Part shown: one piece after another, positions 45,183-52,305 of the stretch | How the letters are laid out: each line of letters begins with the position of its first letter | Position numbering within the stretch: position 1 is the stretch's first letter | Assembly (NCBI GenBank): GCA_963735045.1 | Contig: CAVTIZ010000003.1 | Span: 682,001-746,000 of the forward strand | Origin: Salsipaludibacter sp963735045 | GTDB taxonomy: Bacteria > Actinomycetota > Nitriliruptoria > Nitriliruptorales > Nitriliruptoraceae | Length of the DNA: 64,000 bases | Direction of reading: 5' to 3' | Position numbers and translations under genes: made by a program | The notes under the pieces: generated by a model | Told to the model about the DNA's origin: nothing | Database searches by the model: none | What the model saw: the letters and a program-made list of their open reading frames with translations, nothing else

Positions 45183-45260
45183 GGATGGCCTCCTCGTCGG
45201 GATCGTTCGCTCGCGGCGGCGATCGTGCCGCTCCCGGGGTTCCGGCGGGCGGGAGGCAAA

Positions 45261-45280
45261 GCATAAGCAAATGCTTATGC
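45261..45280. promoter_or_regulatory. ArsR-type operator palindrome
   Basis: GCATAAGC-AAAT-GCTTATGC is a perfect 8-bp inverted repeat with a 4-bp centre, and one of very few AT-rich spots in the window. ArsR/SmtB repressors typically bind such ATAAGC...GCTTAT palindromes over the promoter. It sits upstream of the AHSA1-ArsR pair, on the side of the divergent ABC-F gene. Confidence 0.7.
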
Positions 45281-45283
45281 AAT

Positions 45284-45365
45284 AGCAACTCCGGCGTCAT
45301 GGCAACCCCGGGGTGATGGCAACCCCGGCGTGATGGCAACCCCGGCGTGATGGCAACCCCGGCGG
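45284..45365. repeat. 17-bp tandem repeat, about five copies
   Basis: Units begin at 45284 (degenerate), 45301, 45318, 45335 and 45352 (partial); the consensus is GGCAACCCCGGCGTGAT. It lies directly next to the ArsR-type palindrome and about 30 bp before the ABC-F start. Iteron-like binding sites or slippage-prone spacer DNA are both possible. Confidence 0.85.
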
Positions 45366-45392
45366 CACGATGACTCCCCCTAGACTTCCGGG

Positions 45393-47039
45393 ATGCTTGC
45401 CGTCACCGACCTCGCCTTCACCCACCCGGGGGACATCGGGGGGTTCTCCGACGTGTCCTTCCGCGTCCCGACGGGCGCGACGGCGGGGTTGATCGGCACC
45501 AACGGCGTCGGCAAGACCACCGTCATGCGACTGCTGGCCGGGGAACTCGTCGCTGACGACGGCGTCGTCGAGGCCCCCGGCAGCGTCCGGTACATGCCCC
45601 AGGAGGTCGGGTTCGGTCCCGAGGAGTCCGCGCGGGACCTGCGACGCCTGCTCGGCCGCTTCGCCCCGCCCCCATTGGACGAGGTCAACGCCGACCTGTG
45701 CGACGCCGAGGACGCGCTGGCCGGTGGCGACGACATGGCCGGGGTCGCACTGGCCGAGCACCTGGTGCGGTGGGGCGACCTCGGTGGCTACGAACTGGAG
45801 GCCCGCTGGGACGCCGCCTGCCGCCGTGTGCTGGGACTGGGCTTCGACGAGGTCGGCCATCGCGACGCGACCACGCTGTCCGGCGGCGAGCGCAAGGGGT
45901 TGGTGCTGGCCGTGCTGGTCGGGGTCCCCGGCATCGACACGCTGTTGCTCGACGAGCCCGACAACTACCTCGACGTCCCCGGCAAGCGCCGGCTCGAGCA
46001 GTCCCTGGCGCGGTCGCCCCAGACCATCCTGCTGATCAGCCACGACCGCGGGTTGCTGTCGGCGGCGCCGGACCGGTTGGTGACCCTCGAGGTCGGCGGC
46101 GCGTGGGTCCACCACGGCAGCTACGCCACCTACGAACAGGCCCGCAGCGATCGCCAGGAACGACTGGGGGATGCCCTCGAGCGCTGGCAGGTCGAGGAAC
46201 GGCGGCTGTACCGCTACTTCAAGCTGCTCAAGGAGCGTGCGCGCTACTACGACAACTTCGCCCCCAAGGCCGACGCCGCCGAGTCCCGCTGGCGCAAGTG
46301 GGTCGAGAAGGGACCGCCGCCGGCACCCGCGCCCGACCAGCACGTGCGCGTGCGGATGCGCGGCGGGACCACGGGTCGCCGCATGCTCAAGCTGGTCGAC
46401 GTGGGTGTCCCCGGACTGGTCGAGCCCTTCTCGGCCGACGTGCGCGTGGGGGACCGCATCGGGCTGATCGGGCCCAACGGGACGGGCAAGACCCACCTCG
46501 TCCGCGTCCTCGCCGACGACCTGCCGGACCACGACGGCCGGGTCGAGCTGGGGGCGACCGTGCGTCCCGGCTACTTCACCCAGATCAACGAACAACCCGA
46601 CCTGGTCGGACGCCAGCCCTTGGACGTGGTGGCCGACGTGACCGGCAACACCGAACGCACCATGAACGCCCTGGCCCGCTACGGGCTGGTCGGGACGGCG
46701 CGACAGGACTACGAGACCCTGTCCGGGGGCCAGAAGGCCCGGCTGGCCATCCTGTTGCTGGAACTGGCCGGGGTCAACCTCCTGTTGCTGGACGAACCGA
46801 CCGACAACCTCGACATCGACTCGGCCCTGGCGTTGGAACAGGCGCTGGAGGGCTTCGACGGTGCGGTCGTGACCGTGTCGCACGATCGTGCCCACCTGCG
46901 ATCGCTCGATCGCTTCTGGCACCTGGACCACGACGGGTCGATGCGCGAGCTCACCGACGTCGACGACGCCCTCGCCGTGCTGCTCGACGGCGTCGGCGCC
47001 GTCCACCCGTCCGCCGCGATGCCGTTGCGCCTGCCCTGA
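45393..47039 (+). CDS. ABC-F family ATPase
   Basis: The 548-aa protein has two ABC domains and no membrane segments. Walker A motifs are GTNGVGKTTV (about residues 35-44) and GPNGTGKTHL; signatures are LSGGERKGL and LSGGQKARL; a charged inter-domain linker follows near residues 245-305. ABC-F proteins act on the ribosome E-site as translation factors or antibiotic-resistance factors. The subtype (EttA, Uup or ARE) cannot be settled by eye. TAGACT (45381-45386) ends six bases before the ATG, so a leaderless transcript is possible. Confidence 0.92.
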   Translation: MLAVTDLAFTHPGDIGGFSDVSFRVPTGATAGLIGTNGVGKTTVMRLLAGELVADDGVVEAPGSVRYMPQEVGFGPEESARDLRRLLGRFAPPPLDEVNADLCDAEDALAGGDDMAGVALAEHLVRWGDLGGYELEARWDAACRRVLGLGFDEVGHRDATTLSGGERKGLVLAVLVGVPGIDTLLLDEPDNYLDVPGKRRLEQSLARSPQTILLISHDRGLLSAAPDRLVTLEVGGAWVHHGSYATYEQARSDRQERLGDALERWQVEERRLYRYFKLLKERARYYDNFAPKADAAESRWRKWVEKGPPPAPAPDQHVRVRMRGGTTGRRMLKLVDVGVPGLVEPFSADVRVGDRIGLIGPNGTGKTHLVRVLADDLPDHDGRVELGATVRPGYFTQINEQPDLVGRQPLDVVADVTGNTERTMNALARYGLVGTARQDYETLSGGQKARLAILLLELAGVNLLLLDEPTDNLDIDSALALEQALEGFDGAVVTVSHDRAHLRSLDRFWHLDHDGSMRELTDVDDALAVLLDGVGAVHPSAAMPLRLP

Positions 47040-47205
47040 GGCGGCCTCGGCCCGCACGCGTTGGCGAGGAGTGTGGGTCGGACCATCCCGAACCATCGGG
47101 GTGCCGCGGAATTCCCGTCCGGACGGGTCGCCAGGCCGGTCTGCGAGGCGGTGGGAACGTGTCCTCGCGGTACCGTCGATCATGCCGACCTGCGAGAGCC
47201 CGGGC

Positions 47206-48378
47206 ATGACCAACACCCTCCCCGACCACCTTCCGATGATCGATGCGGATCCGACCGCGACCACCGAGTCCAGCGGTCCGACCCGGCGCGAGACCCGCCA
47301 GGTCACGGTGGGTCCCGTCGGCGTGGGATCCGACTCGCCCATCAGCGTGCAGACGATGACGGTCACGCCGACCCACGAGGTCGACGCCACCCTGCAGGCC
47401 ATCGCGATGGTCCAGGCGGCCGGGGCCGACCTGGTCCGGGTGGCCGTGCCGCGCCGCGAGGACGCCGACGCCTTGGCCGACATCGCCGCCCACAGCCAGA
47501 TCCCCGTCATCGCCGACATCCACTTCCAGTGGAAGTACGCCGTGGCCGCCATCGAGGCCGGGTGCGCGGGGGTCCGGATCAACCCGGGCAACATCAAGAA
47601 GCACGACAAGGTCAAGCTCATCGGCGACATGGCGGGCGAGCGCGGCATCGCGATCCGCATCGGGGTCAACGGTGGCTCGCTGGAGGACGACGTGCTCGCC
47701 GAGTACGGCGGGCCCACGCCCGAGGCCATGGTCGAGTCGGCACTGCGCGAGGTTCGCCTGCTCGAAGACGTCGACTTCCACAACACCAAGATCTCGGTGA
47801 AGCACTCCGACCCGTGGGTGATGATCCAGACCTACCGGCTGTTGGCCGAGCGCTGCGACTACCCGTTCCACCTCGGGGTGACCGAGGCCGGCCCGAAGTA
47901 CTCGGGATCGGTCAAGTCCGCGATCGGCATCGGGACCCTGCTGGCCGAGGGCATCGGCGACACCATCCGCGTGTCGCTGAGTGCCGACCCCATCGAGGAG
48001 GTCAAGGCCGGCAGCATGATGCTCGAGGCGCTGCACCTGCGCGAGCGCGGGCTGGACGTCGTGTCCTGTCCGTCGTGTGGGCGCGCGCAGGTCGACGTGT
48101 GGACGCTGGCCGAGGAGGTCCAGAAGGGCCTGGACGGCAAGATCGACGTGCCCCTGCGCGTGGCGGTCATGGGCTGTGTCGTCAACGGTCCGGGCGAGGC
48201 CCGCGAAGCCGACCTGGGCGTGGCCGCCGGCAACGGCAAGGGCCAGATCATCAAGAAGGGCCAGACGATCGCGACGGTGACCGAGGAGGACATCGTCGAG
48301 ACCATCGTGTGGTTCGCCGAGGAGATGGCCGAGGAGATCCGGGCCGAGCGCGGCGACGGCAAACCGGTCGTCGCCTGA
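47206..48378 (+). CDS. ispG: 4-hydroxy-3-methylbut-2-en-1-yl diphosphate synthase IspG
   Basis: IspG is the iron-sulfur enzyme that converts MEcPP to HMBPP in the MEP isoprenoid pathway. The 390-aa protein has the TIM-barrel part (VQTMTVTPTHEVDATLQ, GAGADLVRV-like) and the cluster ligands CPSCGR and MGCVVNGPGEA. I choose the ATG at 47206; another in-frame ATG at 47182 lies only 5 bp after a -10-like TACCGT (47171-47176). A hairpin and 22-bp repeats follow the stop. Confidence 0.95.
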   Translation: MTNTLPDHLPMIDADPTATTESSGPTRRETRQVTVGPVGVGSDSPISVQTMTVTPTHEVDATLQAIAMVQAAGADLVRVAVPRREDADALADIAAHSQIPVIADIHFQWKYAVAAIEAGCAGVRINPGNIKKHDKVKLIGDMAGERGIAIRIGVNGGSLEDDVLAEYGGPTPEAMVESALREVRLLEDVDFHNTKISVKHSDPWVMIQTYRLLAERCDYPFHLGVTEAGPKYSGSVKSAIGIGTLLAEGIGDTIRVSLSADPIEEVKAGSMMLEALHLRERGLDVVSCPSCGRAQVDVWTLAEEVQKGLDGKIDVPLRVAVMGCVVNGPGEAREADLGVAAGNGKGQIIKKGQTIATVTEEDIVETIVWFAEEMAEEIRAERGDGKPVVA

Positions 48379-48383
48379 CGCTG

Positions 48384-48408
48384 CCTGACCTCGCTTCGCT
48401 CGGTCAGG
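48384..48408. terminator. hairpin after ispG
   Basis: CCTGACC (48384-48390) pairs with GGTCAGG (48402-48408) around the loop TCGCTTCGCTC. The loop differs by one base from that of the hairpin after the mutM-like gene. It starts 5 bp past the ispG stop. Confidence 0.5.
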
Positions 48409-48410
48409 TT

Positions 48411-48542
48411 GGAGTTGCTCGCTGGGGCTCGCAACTCCCGCCGCTGGGGCTCGCAACTCCCGCTGCTGGGGCTCGCAACTCCCGCGGCTGGGGCTCGCAA
48501 CTCCCGCGGCTGGGGCTCGCAACTCCCGCGGCTGGGGCTCGC
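48411..48542. repeat. 22-bp tandem repeat array with GGAGTTGC/GCAACTCC palindrome
   Basis: Five 22-bp units (from 48421, 48443, 48465, 48487 and 48509; consensus GCTGGGGCTCGCAACTCCCG plus two bases) and a partial sixth. One left arm GGAGTTGC (48411-48418) can pair with GCAACTCC in any unit, the nearest at 48431-48438. The 295-bp gap to the next gene holds nothing else clear. An open frame through it is not a gene. Confidence 0.9.
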
Positions 48543-48673
48543 GGCGCGCAGCGCTCGCGGCGGCTCGGCTGGGCCTGCACGGGGAGGGACGGGCAGCGGA
48601 TTGGTGCGATTTCCCCGGCATGTTGGCCTGGATCCGCGCGGCGCGGGGCGTTTCGGCCCGACACACTGGCGAC

Positions 48674-49765
48674 ATGGCATCGATCCTGCTCGACGACATC
48701 GCGGTGGAACGTGGGGGACGTCCCGTGCTCACGGGCGTCAACCTGCGTGTGGCCGACGGTGAGTCCGTCGCGCTGCTGGGGGCGTCCGGGTCGGGCAAGA
48801 CCACGTTGCTCAAGGTCGTGGCCGGGCTCACCGACCTGGAGTCGGGACGGATCCTGCTGGACGGCCGCGACGTGGTGGACGTCCCCACGCGCGACCGGGA
48901 CGTGTCGATGGTGCTGCAGGGTGGGTGGATGCTGCCCCACCTGACCGTCGCCGGCAACATGGAGTTCCCCCTGAAACTGCGCAAGACGCCGCGCGAGGAG
49001 CGTGATCGTCGCATCGGCGCGGAGTTGCGGGCCTTCGCCCTCCGGGCCTTCGCCAGCCGCCGACCCCGGACCCTGTCGTCGGGCGAACGCCACATGGCCG
49101 CCACGGCCCAGTCCATGGTGCGATCGCCCTCCGTGCTGTTGTTGGACGAGCCCGTGGCCCAGGTCGACGCGTCGTCGCGCGAACTCGTGCTGCGGCAGGT
49201 CGACGAGGTCCGTCGCGGGTACGGGGCGACGATGCTGGTGGCCACCAACGATCGCCGGGTCGCCGCGGCCCTGGGGGACCGCACGGCCGTGATCGAGAAT
49301 GGCCGGATCGTGCAGTGCGCGCCGTTCCAGGTGTTGTGGGCCGAGCCAGCGTCGGTCGGGGTGGCCGACCTGGTCGGTGAGTGGAGCCTGACCCGCCTGC
49401 CGGCTCGGGTGACCGCCATCCCGGGGGGCCGGGTCCGGCTGGCGACGGCCGCGGGCAATCTGCGGACGTGGCGAGGCGACATCGCGCAGCGTGCACGCGT
49501 GCTGGTCGGCATCCGACCCGAGGAGCTGGAACTGGTCCCCACGGCCGACGCCGAACTGCGCGCCACCGTCGTCCGGGTGGGGCCGCTGGGGGCCGACGCG
49601 GTCGTGCACGGCGTGGCCGTCGACGGTGGTGAGCAGGTCGAGCTCGAGGCCATTGCCCGCCAGACATGGCCCTCGGTCGGCGACGTGGTGGGGTTGCGTC
49701 CCACGGCGTTCCACCTCTTCGACGAGGACGGGCGATCGCTGGCCCACGTTCGACGGCCGGCCTGA
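48674..49765 (+). CDS. orphan ABC transporter ATP-binding protein (MalK/UgpC-like) with atypical motifs
   Basis: The 363-aa protein has an ABC ATPase domain (residues 1-230) and a C-terminal TOBE/MOP-like domain (GIRPEELELVPTADAELRA onward), the layout of sugar-importer ATPases. Walker A is GASGSGKTT (36-44), the Q-loop is MVLQGG and Walker B is VLLLDEPVAQVD. The signature reads LSSGERHM instead of LSGGQ, and the H-loop His is Asn (VATNDRR). No permease or binding-protein gene is near. It may serve distant importers, like MsiK, or be catalytically impaired. ATG 48674; no strong Shine-Dalgarno. Confidence 0.8.
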   Translation: MASILLDDIAVERGGRPVLTGVNLRVADGESVALLGASGSGKTTLLKVVAGLTDLESGRILLDGRDVVDVPTRDRDVSMVLQGGWMLPHLTVAGNMEFPLKLRKTPREERDRRIGAELRAFALRAFASRRPRTLSSGERHMAATAQSMVRSPSVLLLDEPVAQVDASSRELVLRQVDEVRRGYGATMLVATNDRRVAAALGDRTAVIENGRIVQCAPFQVLWAEPASVGVADLVGEWSLTRLPARVTAIPGGRVRLATAAGNLRTWRGDIAQRARVLVGIRPEELELVPTADAELRATVVRVGPLGADAVVHGVAVDGGEQVELEAIARQTWPSVGDVVGLRPTAFHLFDEDGRSLAHVRRPA

Positions 49766-49829
49766 CCCCGGTGTCCTCGCGCCGGGGTGGGCCCCACCGG
49801 TGCCGTCACACCCTGGCCGATGGGGTCCC

Positions 49830-49858
49830 CTGCGACCACGGGGTGGCCGTGATACGGT
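49830..49858 (+). promoter_or_regulatory. putative rimP-nusA-infB promoter
   Basis: CTGCGA (49830-49835), a 17-bp gap and TACGGT (49853-49858) are weakly promoter-like. The palindrome TCGGAC-CT-GTCCGA (49873-49886) follows within the presumed first 25 nt of the transcript. The leader to rimP is about 180 nt. Confidence 0.35.
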
Positions 49859-50042
49859 GAGAGATCGACGGTTCGGACCTGTCCGATTCGTCATGCAGCA
49901 TGTCGCCGTGGCGAGGCCGCCATGACGACGACAACCCACCAGCATTCGCGTGCGGTCGGCCCTCCCGGGCCGACCGTCCGTCGTCGGGCCCGTCCCGATG
50001 ACACCCCCACGGGGCCGCGATCCACACCGGAAGGAGCGCGAC

Positions 50043-50498
50043 ATGGCAGCCGACACCGATCCTGGCGCGCGCCTGCACGCGGCGGTCGCCGACCTGGTCG
50101 ACGCCCACGACGTGGAACTGCTGGAGGTCGAGGTCAAGGGACCCAGGAACCGGCGCGTCGTCAAGCTGGTCGCCGACGCGCCCGAGGGGCTCGACATCGA
50201 GACCATCGCCTCGATCTCGCGCGAGGTCGGCCCGATCGCCGACGACCTCGTGGACGGGTCCTACACCCTCGAGGTGACCTCGCCCGGCGTCGACCGGCCC
50301 CTGCGCACGGTCGGGCAGTTCGATCGCAACGTCGGCCGTGAGGTCGAGGTCCGCCACGCCCGCGGCGACACCGACACCCAGACCACCGGCACGATCGTGG
50401 CCGTCGACGAGCGGGTGCTGACCCTTGACGTCGACGGTGACGAGCGCACGATCCCCTTCGACGAGGTCTTCGAAGGCCGGATCGTGCTGCCCTGGTAG
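50043..50498 (+). CDS. rimP: ribosome maturation factor RimP
   Basis: RimP assists assembly of the 30S central pseudoknot. The 151-aa protein shows LVDAHDVELLEVEVKGPRNRRVV, the SREVG and TSPGVDRPL motif and a C-terminal SH3-like barrel. GGAAGGAGCG gives a strong Shine-Dalgarno before the ATG at 50043. It heads the rimP-nusA-ylxR-infB operon. Confidence 0.95.
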   Translation: MAADTDPGARLHAAVADLVDAHDVELLEVEVKGPRNRRVVKLVADAPEGLDIETIASISREVGPIADDLVDGSYTLEVTSPGVDRPLRTVGQFDRNVGREVEVRHARGDTDTQTTGTIVAVDERVLTLDVDGDERTIPFDEVFEGRIVLPW

Positions 50499-50572
50499 CC
50501 CCGAGCGCCCCCCACCCGGTTCCGCACGCCCCGGCCAGCGTCCCGGAACCCATCACCACCGAGGAGTTGGAC

Positions 50573-51733
50573 ATGGATCCCGACAAGCCGATCGACATCG
50601 ACACCCTGCGCCTGATCGCCCGTGAGAAGGACATCGAGTTCCACACGGTCGTCGAGGCCTTCGAGACCGCGTTCGCGTCCGCCTACAAGCGCAGCGGCCA
50701 GTTCGAGGCCGACGAGGTCCGGGTCCACGTCGATCGCAGCACCGGCGGCATCAGCGTCTACGCCCAGGAGCTCGACGACGACGGCAACGTCCTGAGCGAG
50801 TGGCAGGAGACCCCTCGCAACCTCGGTCGCATCGTCGCCCAGACCGCGCGACAGGTGCTGCTGCAGCGCCTGCGCGAGGCCGAGCGCGAGGCCACCTACG
50901 GCGAGTACGTCGGTCGTGAGGGCGACATCGTGTCCGGGCAGGTCTCGTTGCAGGGCAACGTCACGCTGATCGAGCTCGGTCGCACCGAGGCCCTGCTGCC
51001 CTACGCCGAACAGGTTCCCAACGAGCGCCTCAACCACGGCCAGCACACCCGCGCCATCGTGACCGAGGTTCGTCGCGAGTCGCGCCGGGCCCAGATCATC
51101 TGCTCGCGCAGCCACCCCGGCTTCGTGGCGGCCATGTTCGCGCTCGAGGTGCCCGAGATCGAGGACGGGACCGTCGAGATCAAGGCGATCGCGCGTGAGG
51201 CCGGGTACCGGTCCAAGGTCGCGGTCATGTCCAACAACGACGACGTCGACCCGATCGGCGCCTGCGTCGGGCCCGGAGGCGAACGTGCCAAGGGCGTGCA
51301 GCGCGAACTCCACAACGAGGAGTCCGAGCGCATCGACATCGTGCGCTGGTCCGACGAGCCGGAGCGGTTCGTGGCCGAGGCACTGTCGCCGGCCAAGGTC
51401 TCCGCGGTGTACCTGTACCCCGAGGACGCGACCGCGATGGTCGTCGTGCCCGACTACCAGTTGTCGCTGGCGATCGGCCGCGAGGGCCAGAACGCTCGGC
51501 TGGCCGCCCGGCTGACCGGGTGGCGCATCGACATCAAGTCCGAGAGCCAGTTCGAGGCCGAGCAGGCCGCCTTCCAGGAGGCCTTCGACAAGGGCCTGAT
51601 CGACGAGTTCGGCAACCCGCTCAACGAGGAGGGCGAGGAGGCGATCGCCGCAGCCTACGAGACCGCCGAGGAAGCCCGGTCTGCCGCCCTCGAGGACTCC
51701 GACGACGACGCGAACGCCGGAGCCGACGCCTGA
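50573..51733 (+). CDS. nusA: transcription termination/antitermination factor NusA
   Basis: NusA binds RNA polymerase and modulates pausing, termination and antitermination. The 386-aa protein has an N-terminal RNAP-binding domain, an S1 domain (GDIVSGQVSLQGNVTLIELG) and two KH domains (RSKVAVMSNNDDVDPIGACV; AIGREGQNARLAARLTGW). It lacks the acidic repeats of the E. coli protein, as in other actinobacteria. GAGGAG six bases upstream favours the ATG at 50573 over the in-frame TTG at 50567. Confidence 0.96.
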   Translation: MDPDKPIDIDTLRLIAREKDIEFHTVVEAFETAFASAYKRSGQFEADEVRVHVDRSTGGISVYAQELDDDGNVLSEWQETPRNLGRIVAQTARQVLLQRLREAEREATYGEYVGREGDIVSGQVSLQGNVTLIELGRTEALLPYAEQVPNERLNHGQHTRAIVTEVRRESRRAQIICSRSHPGFVAAMFALEVPEIEDGTVEIKAIAREAGYRSKVAVMSNNDDVDPIGACVGPGGERAKGVQRELHNEESERIDIVRWSDEPERFVAEALSPAKVSAVYLYPEDATAMVVVPDYQLSLAIGREGQNARLAARLTGWRIDIKSESQFEAEQAAFQEAFDKGLIDEFGNPLNEEGEEAIAAAYETAEEARSAALEDSDDDANAGADA

Positions 51734-51894
51734 GCTCCGTTCCCACGACCCCCACCCGGGGCCCCGCCGGAACGCCGACGCCCGTCCCGGGTCGGCGAGG
51801 CCGCCCCACGCCCCACCACGCGCGTCCGTCCTCCGCACGGGCGGTCCGCGACCACCTCCCCTTCCCCGTCCCACCGACCACGGAGTACCATCGC

Positions 51895-52305
51895 ATGAGT
51901 CCGGCAGCCGGCACGCCGGCGTCGCACGATCCCACGTCGCACACTCCCCGCACCGGTCGTCCCGAGCACGTGTCGGAACGCCCCCGTGGGGACGAGGTCG
52001 ACACCGGGACGTCGCGACGACCGCAACGAACGTGCGTGGCCTGCCGTCGGACTCGCGACAAGCAGGACCTGGTTCGTCTGGCCCGTGTCGACGACGACGT
52101 CGTCGTCGACTGGGACCAGACCGCACCGGGTCGCGGCAGTTCCCTCTGCCCCGACCTGACGTGTGTGGACCAGGCCACCGCCCGCGACGCCGCACGGCTG
52201 CGACGCAGCCTCCGCGGCGGCACCGTCGACCAGGTGCTGTGTGCGCTGACGGACATCACGACCCATCTCGAGAGCGCCCAGTACGCCAAGGAGCACAACG
52301 CGTGA
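51895..52305 (+). CDS. ylxR: YlxR (DUF448, RnpM-like) RNA-binding protein
   Basis: The 136-aa protein contains the YlxR core RTCVACRRTRDKQDLVRL and PGRGSSLC. YlxR proteins have been linked to RNase P modulation and nucleoid association. The first 40 residues are a low-complexity lead; a GTG at 51970 would give a more typical length of about 110 aa. The stop overlaps the infB start (GTGA). The nusA-ylxR-infB order is canonical. Confidence 0.9.
   Translation: MSPAAGTPASHDPTSHTPRTGRPEHVSERPRGDEVDTGTSRRPQRTCVACRRTRDKQDLVRLARVDDDVVVDWDQTAPGRGSSLCPDLTCVDQATARDAARLRRSLRGGTVDQVLCALTDITTHLESAQYAKEHNA

Noticed and set aside
48421..48542. CRISPR array
   Set aside because: The 22-bp units are contiguous with no spacers, and no cas genes are present. 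The same applies to 36948-37384 and 45284-45365.
48409..48762. 117-aa ORF encoding repeats like GARNSRGWGSQLP
   Set aside because: Produced by the 22-bp tandem repeat read in successive frames; no start signal and overlaps the ABC ATPase start.
46951..49839. 962-codon open frame antisense to ispG and the ABC ATPase gene
   Set aside because: Crosses the 22-bp repeats and mirrors two well-supported genes; composition artefact.
49861..49905. tRNA T-arm-like GGTTCGGACC near the rimP leader
   Set aside because: No acceptor stem, D-arm or anticodon arm can be formed around it.
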